Source of the DNA: CAIQPS01 sp963843455
GTDB taxonomy: Bacteria > Actinomycetota > Thermoleophilia > RBG-16-64-13
Reading direction: 5' to 3'
DNA: 64,000 bases
Assembly (NCBI GenBank): GCA_963843455.1
Contig: CAWJKE010000008.1
Coordinates: 310,001-374,000, forward strand
The translations under genes and the position numbers were made by a program. Of this stretch, positions 45,903 through 54,578 are shown piece by piece. How positions within the stretch are numbered: the stretch's first letter is position 1; each line of letters starts with the position of its first letter. The notes under the pieces were generated by a model that was given only the letters and a program-made list of their open reading frames with translations, did not search any database and was not told the DNA's origin.

Positions 45903-46818
45903 GGTTGTGGATTTGAACGACGCTTCCGCAGTGCCACAAATCGGCCTACTGGACGCCACAGCTCCACCGCAGGTGAGCGAGCGCAGGCGCTTCTTCCGGA
46001 TCCTCTTCCAGCGTAAGCTGGTGATGTTCGGGGTCGGCGTGCTCGCGATCCTTGTCATCGTGGGGATCTTCGCCCCGCTGATCGCAAACCACGACCCCTA
46101 TAAGAACGACTTGGCCCAGTCGCTGCAGCCGATCAGCCGGGATCACATCCTCGGCACCGACAGCCTGGGCCGCGATACCTTCAGCCGCCTGGTCTACGGG
46201 GCGAGAACGGCGCTCATCGTCGGCTTCGGCACCGTCGCCGTGGCCTCAATCGCTGGGATCATCCTCGGGCTGCTCGCCGGCTATCTGGGCGGGGCCACCA
46301 ATACCGTCATCATGCGCATCATGGATGCGCTGATGGGCTTTCCGATGCTCATCCTGGCCTTGCTCTTGGCTGCGGTCCTGGGGGGTGGGATACACAACGT
46401 CATCATCGCTCTGGCCATCGCCACACTGCCGGGCTACACCCGGCTCATGTGCGGCGAGACCCTGAGCGTCAAGGAGAACGAGTACATCATGGCGCAGCGG
46501 GCAATGGGCGGAAAGAGCCTGCGCACCATGGCGAAGCACATCCTGCCCAACGCGTTCCAGCCCACCCTGGTGCTGATCACCGCGATGCTCGGTAACGTGA
46601 TCCTTGCCGAGGCGGCCCTCAGCTTCCTGGGCATCGGCATCAAGCCGCCCGGGGTGGCGTGGGGAAGCATGGCTGCCGACGGGTACCGCTACCTGGGGGA
46701 TCATGCCCAGCTCTCGTTCGCCCCGGCCATTGCCATCATGGTGGTGGTGTTCGCCTTCAACATGGTTGGCGACGGCCTGCGGGACGCTCTCGACCCGAAA
46801 CTCCGAGGTGTGCTGTGA
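45895..46818 (+). CDS. dppC: Dipeptide/oligopeptide-type ABC transporter permease DppC
   Basis: A 307-residue partner permease. ATG 45895 lies inside the dppB end. After a 40-residue cytoplasmic N-terminus comes the OppC-N helix (LVMFGVGVLAILVIVGIFAP), then ILGTDSLGRDTFSRLVYGAR, the family hallmark. The EAA loop is ETLSVKENEYIMAQRAMGGK, and the end is FNMVGDGLRDALDPKLRG. Its TGA overlaps the GTG of dppD by four bases. Confidence 0.94.
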   Translation: MSEVVDLNDASAVPQIGLLDATAPPQVSERRRFFRILFQRKLVMFGVGVLAILVIVGIFAPLIANHDPYKNDLAQSLQPISRDHILGTDSLGRDTFSRLVYGARTALIVGFGTVAVASIAGIILGLLAGYLGGATNTVIMRIMDALMGFPMLILALLLAAVLGGGIHNVIIALAIATLPGYTRLMCGETLSVKENEYIMAQRAMGGKSLRTMAKHILPNAFQPTLVLITAMLGNVILAEAALSFLGIGIKPPGVAWGSMAADGYRYLGDHAQLSFAPAIAIMVVVFAFNMVGDGLRDALDPKLRGVL

Positions 46819-47888
46819 GCGCCCAGCAGACCGCGGTCCAGGGGGCGTCATGCGATCTGTCGCCGGCGGGCCGGATGTTGGAGGTCAAGAACCTGCGGAC
46901 GGAGTTCAAGATCGAGCAGGGCATCGTACACGCGGTGAACGACGTCTCCTACACGGTGGACGAGCGGGAGATCGTGGGTATGGTGGGCGAGAGCGGCTGC
47001 GGAAAGTCGGTCTCCCAGCTCTCGGTGATGCAGCTTGTGCGGCCCCCCGGTCGCGTCACCGGGGGAGAGGTGTGGTTCGAAGGCGCCAATCTGCTCGAGT
47101 ATCCCTCCAATAGCGACGAGATGCGCTCCATCCGGGGCGGGAAGATCAGCATGATCTTTCAGGAGCCCATGACCTCGCTCAACCCCACGTTGACCATCGG
47201 CCGTCAACTCACCGAGTCGCTGGAACTTCACTTGAAGATGAACAAGAAAGAGGCGCGGAGCCGGGCGATCGAGTTGCTCGAAATGGTGGGTATATCGAGC
47301 GCGGCAAGCCGTACGGACGACTACCCGCACCAGTTCAGCGGCGGGATGAGGCAGCGGGTCATGATCGCCATAGGCGTGGCCTGTCAGCCGAAGATGGTCA
47401 TCGCCGATGAGCCCACCACGGCGCTGGACTGCACCACCCAGGCACAACTGCTGGAGCTCATGCTCACCACCATCGACGGGTGCCGCGGGTCCCTGATGCT
47501 CGTGACCCACAACCTTGGGGTGGTCGCCCGCTACGCGCAACGCCTCTACATCATGTACGCGGGCAGGATCGTCGAGGAGGGAAGCTGCCGGGACATCTTC
47601 TACCGGCCCAGCCATCCGTACACGATCGGCCTGCTCAAGAGCGTCCCCCGCGTGGACGAGGTCCATGGCCAACGCCTGATTCCTATCTTCGGCACCCCGC
47701 CTAATCTCATCAACCTCCCCCCGACGTGCGCCTTCCTGCCTCGCTGTACCGAGCGGGGCGAGCGCTGCTTCGTGGAGCCCTGCCCGGAGCTGCAGTCCGT
47801 CGACGGCGATGGGCACAGGGTGCGGTGCTACATGCGGGAGCAGGGAGCGGAGCCGAAGCTGGCCGCGGCGCGAGGGGTCGTGGCATGA
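46815..47888 (+). CDS. dppD: Dipeptide/oligopeptide-type ABC transporter ATPase DppD
   Basis: A 357-residue ATP-binding protein. GTG 46815 (overlap GTGA with dppC) was chosen because MLEVKNLRTEFKIEQG follows at the usual distance. Walker A is GMVGESGCGKSVSQLSV, the Q-loop MIFQEPMTSLNPTLTIG, the signature HQFSGGMRQRVMIAIGVA and Walker B MVIADEPTTALDCTTQ, with switch His in VTHNLGVVA. The C-terminal oligopeptide extension holds a cysteine cluster (CAFLPRCTERGERCFVEPCP) that binds an Fe-S cluster in some relatives. The family normally has DVT after ALD; here it is DCT. Confidence 0.94.
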   Translation: MSAQQTAVQGASCDLSPAGRMLEVKNLRTEFKIEQGIVHAVNDVSYTVDEREIVGMVGESGCGKSVSQLSVMQLVRPPGRVTGGEVWFEGANLLEYPSNSDEMRSIRGGKISMIFQEPMTSLNPTLTIGRQLTESLELHLKMNKKEARSRAIELLEMVGISSAASRTDDYPHQFSGGMRQRVMIAIGVACQPKMVIADEPTTALDCTTQAQLLELMLTTIDGCRGSLMLVTHNLGVVARYAQRLYIMYAGRIVEEGSCRDIFYRPSHPYTIGLLKSVPRVDEVHGQRLIPIFGTPPNLINLPPTCAFLPRCTERGERCFVEPCPELQSVDGDGHRVRCYMREQGAEPKLAAARGVVA

Positions 47889-48948
47889 CAGACGTTCCCG
47901 GCACCACCACCGCTCCCGAGACGAGTGCCGTCACCGCGGTGGAGAACGACGTCCTTCTCGAGGTCGACTCTCTCAAGATGTACTTTCCAATCACCCGCGG
48001 GCTGCTGAAGAAGAAGGTGGGCGAGATCAAGGCCGTCGACGGCGTGTCGCTCAAGCTGCGGAAGGGAGAGACCCTCGGCCTTGTGGGCGAGAGCGGCTGC
48101 GGCAAGACCACCGTGGGGCGCTGCCTGTGCCGGGTGTACAACCCGACAGGGGGGCGCATCTGGTTCGATCACAGAGAGATCGCTTCGATGCCGGAGAAAG
48201 AGTTCAGGATCTCTCCGTCGCGAGATCGCCGTCATCTTCCAGGACCCCTACGCCTCGCTCGATCCCCGGCAGACGGCCGGCAGCATCGTGGGCGAGCCGC
48301 TCAAGATCCACCAGATGGTGGAGAGATAAGTCGGAGTACGACCAGCGAGTGGACGGTCTCTTCAGAAAAGTGGGCCTGGATCCGGATCTCATGTCGCGCT
48401 ACCCCCATGAGTTCAGCGGGGGCCAGCGACAGCGCATAGGGATCGCCCGGGCTCTGGCCGGCGACCCGAAACTGATCATCTGTGACGAGCCGGTATCGGC
48501 GCTGGACGTGTCCATCCAGGCCCAGATCATCAACCTTCTCATGGATCTGCAAGAAGGGTTGGCGGGACTGACGTACATCTTCATCGCGCACGATCTCTCG
48601 GTGGTCAAGCACATCAGCGACCGGATCGCGGTGATGTACCTGGGACGCATACTGGAGATCACCACGCCGGTCGAGCTCTACGCCAATCCCATCCACCCGT
48701 ACACGCGCGCCTTGCTCTCGGCGGTCTGCGTGCCGGACCCGGACCTCGAGGCCAGCCGCGAGCGGATCGTGCTGGAAGGCGAGGTGCCGAGCCCCGTGAA
48801 TCCGCCTAGCGGCTGCAACTTTCACACAAGGTGCCCCGACGCCACGCCGGCGTGCAGTACCACCGTGCCCGGACTCGTACAGGTCGGTGACGACCACGAG
48901 GTCGCCTGCCTCGCGGCGGGCTCGCCCGGCAAGACGGAGGCGGCGTGA
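47885..48948 (+). CDS. dppF: Dipeptide/oligopeptide-type ABC transporter ATPase DppF, two frameshifts
   Basis: A second ATPase of about 353 residues. ATG 47885 overlaps the dppD stop (ATGA). The first part has MYFPITRGLLKKKVGEIKAV and Walker A GLVGESGCGKTTVGRCL. The middle has REIAVIFQDPYASLDPRQTA. The last part has HEFSGGQRQRIGIARALAGD, Walker B LIICDEPVSALDVSIQ and a C-terminal PPSGCNFHTRCPDATPAC cluster. Extra bases at 48212 (T) and 48324 (A) break the frame; removing both gives exactly 354 codons. All catalytic motifs are intact, so the complex is probably functional in the organism. Confidence 0.92.
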
Positions 48949-49161
48949 TCGAGCAGCAAGCCATTCATCATGCCACATACCCCCGGGCATGCGTCACTGC
49001 CCGTTGCGGTAGCCGGCTGAGTGATGCTGGGTGTCCGAGAGTGACGAGATCGGGCGAACGACGTCGGACAGGAGGGAGTAGCGCGTCGGGAGGTGGTAGA
49101 TTGAAGTGTGTGGGCCAACGTGTTCAAAAAAGGTCAGCGATAATTGGGGGAGGGCAACACG

Positions 49162-50869
49162 ATGACAGATGAATCACGGGAAACCAAAGACGAGAGCATC
49201 GTCAAGAAGCCGGTCAGCCGGCGAGAGTTTCTGAAGTACGCAGGTGTGGCAGGCGGCGCGATCGCCGTGAGCGGCGGCCTCGGCGGCCTCATCGCGGCGT
49301 GCGGAGGCGAGACCACGACCACCACGGGAGGGGCCACCACCACGGCAGGGGTCACGACCACGGCCGGCGCGACCACGACCACGGCGGCAGCCGAAACGAC
49401 GACGACCGCGGCCGCAGGGCCGGTCACCGGCGGCATCGCGCGGCACATCGTGCCGGCGGGTCCGCAGAACGTCGGCTACTGGCCCAAGATGGGCCCCACG
49501 GACGAGGGTCCGATATTCCCCTCCGTCGAGAGGATCAACGAGTACACGGTCGACCGGACGATCGTCCCCCACCTGGCGAAGACCTTCACCGAGGAACCGG
49601 ACAAGCTCACCATGACGTGCGAGCTCAAGCCGGGCATCAAGTTCCATGACGGCACCGAGCTGACCGCCGACGTGGCCAAGTGGAACTACATGCTGGGCAA
49701 GGACGGCAAGAAGCTGCAGTTTGCCGATGCCCTCGAGTCGCTTCGAAGTCACGGGCAAGTACACGTACGTGCTGCACCTGACACGGTGGGACAACCAGCT
49801 GATCCATTCCTTCGGCTGGGTGCCCATGTTCTCCCAGGCGGCCTTCGAGGCCAACGGCGGCGAGAAGTGGGCCATGGACCACTGCGTCGGTACCGGGCCG
49901 ATGGTCATGAAGGAGTTCGTCCGCGACCAGTCCATCACGTGGGAGAAGTTCCCCGACTACTGGCAGAAGCCCCTGCCCAACCTGGATGGGATCGACTACA
50001 AGATCATCCCCGACGCCACCACCTCATCTTCGCTGATGCAGGCGGGCCAGGCGGATATCTGGCAGAACGCCGATGCCCAGGCCCAGGACGAGATGAAGAA
50101 GAAGGGCTTCACCGACCAGTCTGGGTGGGCGTCGTTCCTGTACCATCTCATGCCCAACACCATGGACGCCGCTTCCCCGATGAACAAGCAGCCGGTGCGC
50201 GAAGCGGTGGAGTACGCTCTCGACAAGGAAGCCATCTGCAAGGCTGTTGGCTACGGGATCTACAAGCCGATCTACGAAGTGGCGCCTGAGGGAGAATGGG
50301 GCGCGGGTTCGTCCAAGGTCAAGCGTACGTACGATCCGGCCAAGGCCAAGCAGCTCCTGGTCGACGCCGGCTACGCCGATGGTTGCGCCATCGACCTCCT
50401 GGCGATCGCGGAAACGGGCGGTCGGAGTGTGGTCGGCGAGGCGTGCAAAGGCTATCTCGATGCCGCGGGGTTCAAGACCAACCTCGACATCGCCGATCCC
50501 GGCCGGTTCTACGGGTCGATGTTCGGCACCGGGTGGAAAGACCTGGGTCTCATGTTCAGCGGCGTGGACCCGAACTACCTGATCTCCTGTAACCGCTGGT
50601 GGTCGCCGACCCCGATGACCAACCTGACGAGCTTCAAACGTCCGCCCGAGATGGCCGCGATGTTCACGGCCGCCAACAGCGCGAAAGACCCGGCGGAGCA
50701 GGAGAAGTTGACCGGACCCATCGTGGGCATCATGGGCGACCAGGCTCTGATGATCCCCGTGTACAGCGCACCGGCCGGTCTGATCATGGCCAAGTACGTG
50801 CACACCGAGTACCCGCTGGCCGGCTTCATCCGTTGGGACTGGGCGAACTTCTGGATGGACAAGAAGTAG
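49162..50869 (+). CDS. dppA: ABC transporter substrate-binding lipoprotein DppA/OppA-type, one frameshift
   Basis: A solute-binding protein (family 5) of about 568 residues. The N-terminus has a Tat-type SRREFLKYAG followed by a glycine-rich hydrophobic stretch and lipobox LIAAC, then a Thr-rich linker. The binding domain reads LTMTCELKPGIKFHDGTELT, the SBP5 hallmark, GTGPMVMKEFVRDQSITWEK, VREAVEYALDKEAICKAVGY and YDPAKAKQLLVDAGY. An extra C at 49741 breaks the frame; without it ALESFEVTGKYTYVL is continuous. GGGGGAGGG precedes ATG 49162. It lies 213 bases after dppF with its own probable promoter, as expected for a highly expressed binding protein. The ligand is unknown. Confidence 0.93.
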
Positions 50870-50889
50870 TACCTAGCACCTAGCGAATT

Positions 50890-50953
50890 GCAGCCGGAGC
50901 GCCGGCTGCCCTGCTCGGCCCGCCTCCAGACTTCGGTCTGGGGCGGGCCGAGC
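50890..50953. terminator. Double hairpin between convergent dppA and DUF169 genes
   Basis: The first hairpin has arms GCAGCCGG (50890-50897) and CCGGCTGC (50902-50909). The second, 50913-50953, has 18-19-base arms beginning GCTCGGCCCGCC with one bulge and a TTCG loop. They lie 21-84 bases after the dppA stop and just beyond the repaired DUF169 stop, so they can serve both directions. Confidence 0.75.
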
Positions 50954-50979
50954 TACGATGTCCCTCGAAGCTCCGCCGC

Positions 50980-51776
50980 CTACTCCTTGGGAGCGTCCAG
51001 GCCCCACCTTCGAAGTACTCCAGGTAGAACGGGGGCTGTTGAAAGTCGGAGTGAAGCGAGAGACTGAAGCGCCGGAATCCCATGCCCGACTCTTCAAAGT
51101 GATAGACCCCGTCCATCAATTCCTTGAGTCTTGCCGTCGGGACTGTCAGGACCATCTCATCTTCCTGAGCGCCCGCGCGCTCGAAATCGCCGGGATCGGG
51201 CACGGTGACCCTGCATTCCCCATACAACAACGACGGGACGACTGAATGCACGCAGGAACCGATGGGATCGAGCGTCGAGGTCACCTGGGTCCCGTTCGCG
51301 TACCTCAAGGCAAGAAGCAGGTGCCGCAACTGCGCGGGGTTGCAGTAGATCATCGTGAGGTCCGGGTCGAAATCAGCCGTCTTCAGGGGTCCCACGACCA
51401 TTCCGGGGTATTGCCCCACAGGCAGCCGCGTCATTTCGCGAGCATGCTTTGCTGCTGCCTCTTTGTCGGCGATGAAGAAGGAATTCGTGAACCCGTCGAG
51501 ATAATCCTGAGGGGGCTCCACAAGCCCGTAAGAGATGATCGGTTCGAAGCACCAATGATCTTCGAGAAACATGGCTACCGTCATGCCCTGGCGGCGCGCA
51601 AGCGAGAAGACCTGGCAAACGGCGTAGTGTTCGCCGTTATCCCTTTTGGGCCGGATGGCTCCCCCTGGGATCTCGGATTCGCTCCTGAGCATTCTTATCG
51701 CTAGGGGATATGTCCTCAAGGACAGCAGCCTCTCGAGGTCCGCTCCGTACGTGTTGAATGCGGTCTGTGACGTCAT
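50980..51776 (-). CDS. DUF169 family protein, frameshift near the C-terminus
   Basis: A protein of about 265 residues in the DUF169 family, widespread in anaerobes and of unknown function. It shows YGADLERLLSLRTYPLAIRM at the start, EHYAVCQVFSLARRQGMTVA, CFEPIISYGLVEPPQDYLDG, QYPGMVVGPLKTADFDPDLT and DPIGSCVHSVVPSLLYGECR, with three conserved cysteines. Near 51003 the frame shifts: as written it runs on to 50880 through a double terminator hairpin. With two bases removed or one added the protein ends GLDAPKE at TAG 50980, a natural end clear of the hairpin. The gene is convergent with the transporter operon. Confidence 0.85.
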
Positions 51777-51909
51777 CTTCTGGTCTCCAGTTTGCGGATT
51801 CCCCGTCCAGTTCTATCTCAAGATAGGGTATCTTTCCCGGCTCCACCATGGACAGTCATCCGATGAAGACGAGTACCGAGCTACTATAGGGGCGGACAAG
51901 GGGTGGCAA

Positions 51910-52530
51910 TTGATTCCAACCTGGGCTGTCTTTGCGATCGTCGTGGTCATCGTTGTCGGATACTTCCTCCTGACCGCTTCGGCGCGGCAGAGGAGGAGGG
52001 AGAGCGTCGCTGCCGACTTCGCGAAGCTCCCGAATTTCCGCGCCAATCAGGTGTTCATCGACATACGGGGCGACTCGGCGATCGGCATTGACGATAGGGG
52101 ACGGCGCATTGCCGTCGCGCGCCGACACGCGCAGCCTCGGACCAAGCTCCTTTCCTTCGCCCATATCGTCTCGGCCGAGCTGGTCCAGAACGGCGTCGCC
52201 ATCGCCTCCACGTCGAGAGACGGGCACGCACGCTCTGCACGGGCGGGACCGGGCGAGGCCGAAACCTCGCTGTTTGGCTCGACCGGTCGAGCCGCCGCGG
52301 GAATGCCCACCGTCAAGGCTGCGCCTGGGCCGGTGACGACGCTTGCCGTGCGCGTGACCTTTCACGACGTAGCAGACGGGGAGCTGCTCGTGCGCTTCTA
52401 CGAGGGCAAGGCCATCGCGGTCGAGAGCGTGGCCGGCGAGAAGGCATTCGCCGATGCCCGGGTGTGTCTGGGGGCACTTGACATCGCCATCAGACGGGCG
52501 GCGGCGCCGCCCAGGCCGGCAACGATGTAA
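51910..52530 (+). CDS. Membrane-anchored protein of unknown function
   Basis: A 206-residue protein starting at TTG 51910, with GGGGTGG shortly before. The open frame extends further upstream, but that part overlaps the DUF169 gene and does not look like protein. One N-terminal membrane helix (WAVFAIVVVIVVGYFLL) is followed by a soluble domain: ANQVFIDIRGDSAIGIDDRG, LLSFAHIVSAELVQNGVAIA, TTLAVRVTFHDVADGELLVR and FYEGKAIAVESVAGEKAFAD. The pattern, a short beta-rich domain reporting on an immediate operator-like SFAHIVSAEL, is seen in uncharacterised proteins of bacteria; I cannot name the family. Confidence 0.6.
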   Translation: MIPTWAVFAIVVVIVVGYFLLTASARQRRRESVAADFAKLPNFRANQVFIDIRGDSAIGIDDRGRRIAVARRHAQPRTKLLSFAHIVSAELVQNGVAIASTSRDGHARSARAGPGEAETSLFGSTGRAAAGMPTVKAAPGPVTTLAVRVTFHDVADGELLVRFYEGKAIAVESVAGEKAFADARVCLGALDIAIRRAAAPPRPATM

Positions 52531-52662
52531 GCGCCCCCAAGACCGCGCTTGCGGCTTTCCTGTCCGGTCCGCCTGTTAATCTGAGTCCAGTCGAGTCGCG
52601 CGGCGGTAGCGCCCGAAGCCGCGATGAGGAGCGCGGCGACAACTTACGCAGTGAGGTGCGAC

Positions 52663-54159
52663 ATGGCGGCATGGACTCCCAGGCTCTCAAAGTCCCGCTT
52701 TCAAGCGGGGCTTCAATGCTCCAAGTACCTGTGGCTGCTCTGTCGCTCGCCCCAACTCGCCGATCCCGTCACGGAGTCGAAGCAGGCCATCTTCGACCAG
52801 GGGCACGCGGTGGGAGCCCTTGCGCGGCAACTCTTCCCCGGCGGAGTGCTGGTCGAGGAGGACTACACCCAGGCCGACCAGGCCCTCGAGACCACCCAGT
52901 GCCTTCTGGGCGACGGTACCAGCTGCCTCTATGAGGGCGCCTTCCGCTACGACGGCGTACTCGTTCGCCCCGACGCCTTGTTCAAGGAAGACGGCCAAAA
53001 CTGGACGCTTGTCGAGGTCAAATCGTCGACCGAGGTCAAGCCCGAATACCTCACCGACCTCGGCATCCAGGCCTACGTGCTGCGTGGCGCGAGCGTCCCG
53101 GTCATCAGCACCCGCCTGCTCCACCTCAATAGTGCCTATGTCTATCCCGGCGGCTCCTACGATCTGGGGCAGCTCTTCACCCTGGAGGATCTCACCCCTC
53201 AGGTGGAGCAGTTCATCGAGTCGATCCCCGGGCTGCTCCGCGAGTTCAGGCAGATGCTTGCCGGTCCCATGCCCGATGTGCAGATCAGCAAGCGCTGCGA
53301 CAATCCCTATACCTGCCCCTTCTACGGCTACTGCCACGACGACCTCCCCGAGTTCCCGGTCACCGAGATTCCGCGGGTCAACAACGAGTTGCTCTGCTCG
53401 CTCCTCGGCGACGGCTACCGCTCTATCCGCGAGGTACCGCTCGGTTACCCGGGTCTCACCCCAACCCAACGTACTGTCTGTGACGTCATCCAGACAGGGG
53501 AGCCGCGTTTCGATCCCGAACTCAGGAATCAGCTGTCCGGGCTAGGCGAGCCGATCCACTTCCTCGACTTCGAGACCTGGCGTTCCGCACTCCCTACCCA
53601 CACCGGCACCCGGCCTTACCAGCCGCTCCCCGTACAGTGGTCCTGTCATACGCTGGTGCGGAGCGGAGAGATCGAGCACGCAGAGTTCCTTCACGCCGAC
53701 CCAACAGATCCGCGCCGACCTTTTCTGAAGAGTCTGCTGGCGGCCCTCGGCGCCGCCGATGGCGATGCCGACGACAGTCCCATCGTCGTCTACACCGGGT
53801 ATGAGAACACCATCCTGGCCCAGCTGGCCCAGGATCTGCCGGAGTTCGCCACCCCCATCGCCGCGATCCAGGCGCGGCTCTTCGATCTCGAGAAGCTCGT
53901 CCGCACTTACGTCCAGCACCCGGGCTTCCACGGCCGCACATCGCTCAAGTGCGTCTTGCCCGCGTTGGTGGACGACCTCTCCTACCAAGGTTTGGCGGTG
54001 CAGAGCGGTGACGTGGCCATGCTCCGCTGGGGCGAGGCGATCTATGGAGGTGCCCTCGCCTCAGTCCGCATGGCCATCTTTGACGATCTGCGCGCCTACT
54101 GTGCAACCGATACACTGGCTCTTGTCAGACTGTACGAGGAGCTGCTGCGGGCGGCATAA
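52663..54159 (+). CDS. DUF2779 protein: Cas4-like Fe-S nuclease domain plus RNase H-like exonuclease domain
   Basis: A 498-residue protein. The N-terminal half is a PD-(D/E)xK nuclease: LVRPDALFKEDG holds the Asp, WTLVEVKSSTEVK the Glu-x-Lys, and LTDLGIQAYVL the following Gln helix. Cys19 (GLQCSKYLW) and Cys212, Cys218 and Cys224 (KRCDNPYTCPFYGYC) have the one-plus-three spacing of Cas4/AddB Fe-S clusters. The C-terminal half begins PIHFLDFETWRSALP, a DEDD-like Asp-x-Glu exonuclease motif. No CRISPR array or cas gene is near. ATG 52663 has GAGG before it. A role in DNA repair or defence is inferred from domains only. Confidence 0.85.
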   Translation: MAAWTPRLSKSRFQAGLQCSKYLWLLCRSPQLADPVTESKQAIFDQGHAVGALARQLFPGGVLVEEDYTQADQALETTQCLLGDGTSCLYEGAFRYDGVLVRPDALFKEDGQNWTLVEVKSSTEVKPEYLTDLGIQAYVLRGASVPVISTRLLHLNSAYVYPGGSYDLGQLFTLEDLTPQVEQFIESIPGLLREFRQMLAGPMPDVQISKRCDNPYTCPFYGYCHDDLPEFPVTEIPRVNNELLCSLLGDGYRSIREVPLGYPGLTPTQRTVCDVIQTGEPRFDPELRNQLSGLGEPIHFLDFETWRSALPTHTGTRPYQPLPVQWSCHTLVRSGEIEHAEFLHADPTDPRRPFLKSLLAALGAADGDADDSPIVVYTGYENTILAQLAQDLPEFATPIAAIQARLFDLEKLVRTYVQHPGFHGRTSLKCVLPALVDDLSYQGLAVQSGDVAMLRWGEAIYGGALASVRMAIFDDLRAYCATDTLALVRLYEELLRAA

Positions 54160-54172
54160 GAAGGGTGGCCTG

Positions 54173-54568
54173 ATGAAAGTCGATCTGGCGCTGCTGGCCG
54201 ACTACGCGGAGGTCACGCAGCGGGGTGGCAAGCTGATCGTCTGCGGCATATTCGATCGGATCACACTAGTTGATTTTGACACCGTCCATCCGCACATGGC
54301 GCTAGCGCTCAAGCTGGTCTCCGATCCCGGAGAAGAGCCAGGGCATCACCTCACCGTCAGGCTTGTCGACCCCGACGGTGTCGATGTCGTCACTCCCATG
54401 GAGGGTGACGTTGAGGTCAAGGGAGAGGGTGCGGGCGAGGCCTCGGTCAACCTCATTCTCGACCTTAACCTTGTCAAATTCGGCACCCACGGCCCACACT
54501 CGTTCGACATTTTTCTCGACGGCAATCTGGAGCGCCAGGTGCCGCTCACCGTCGAGCGCCTCGGTTAG
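54173..54568 (+). CDS. DUF6941-like small conserved protein
   Basis: A 131-residue protein with the family-like start MKVDLALLADYAEVTQRGGK, LIVCGIFDRITLVDFDTVHP and the end SFDIFLDGNLERQVPLTVER. The predicted fold is an all-beta sandwich without signal or membrane helix. The function is unknown. It starts 13 bases after the DUF2779 gene (AAGAAGGGTGG between them), so the two are co-transcribed. It is convergent with the CDF transporter operon. Confidence 0.75.
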   Translation: MKVDLALLADYAEVTQRGGKLIVCGIFDRITLVDFDTVHPHMALALKLVSDPGEEPGHHLTVRLVDPDGVDVVTPMEGDVEVKGEGAGEASVNLILDLNLVKFGTHGPHSFDIFLDGNLERQVPLTVERLG

Positions 54569-54578
54569 GGTCGGGCTA

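Noticed and set aside
49299..49649. His/Asp/Arg-rich frame (HDHHGRGHHHGRGHDHG) resembling a metal-binding protein
   Set aside because: It is an out-of-frame reading of the Thr-rich linker of the DppA-type protein.
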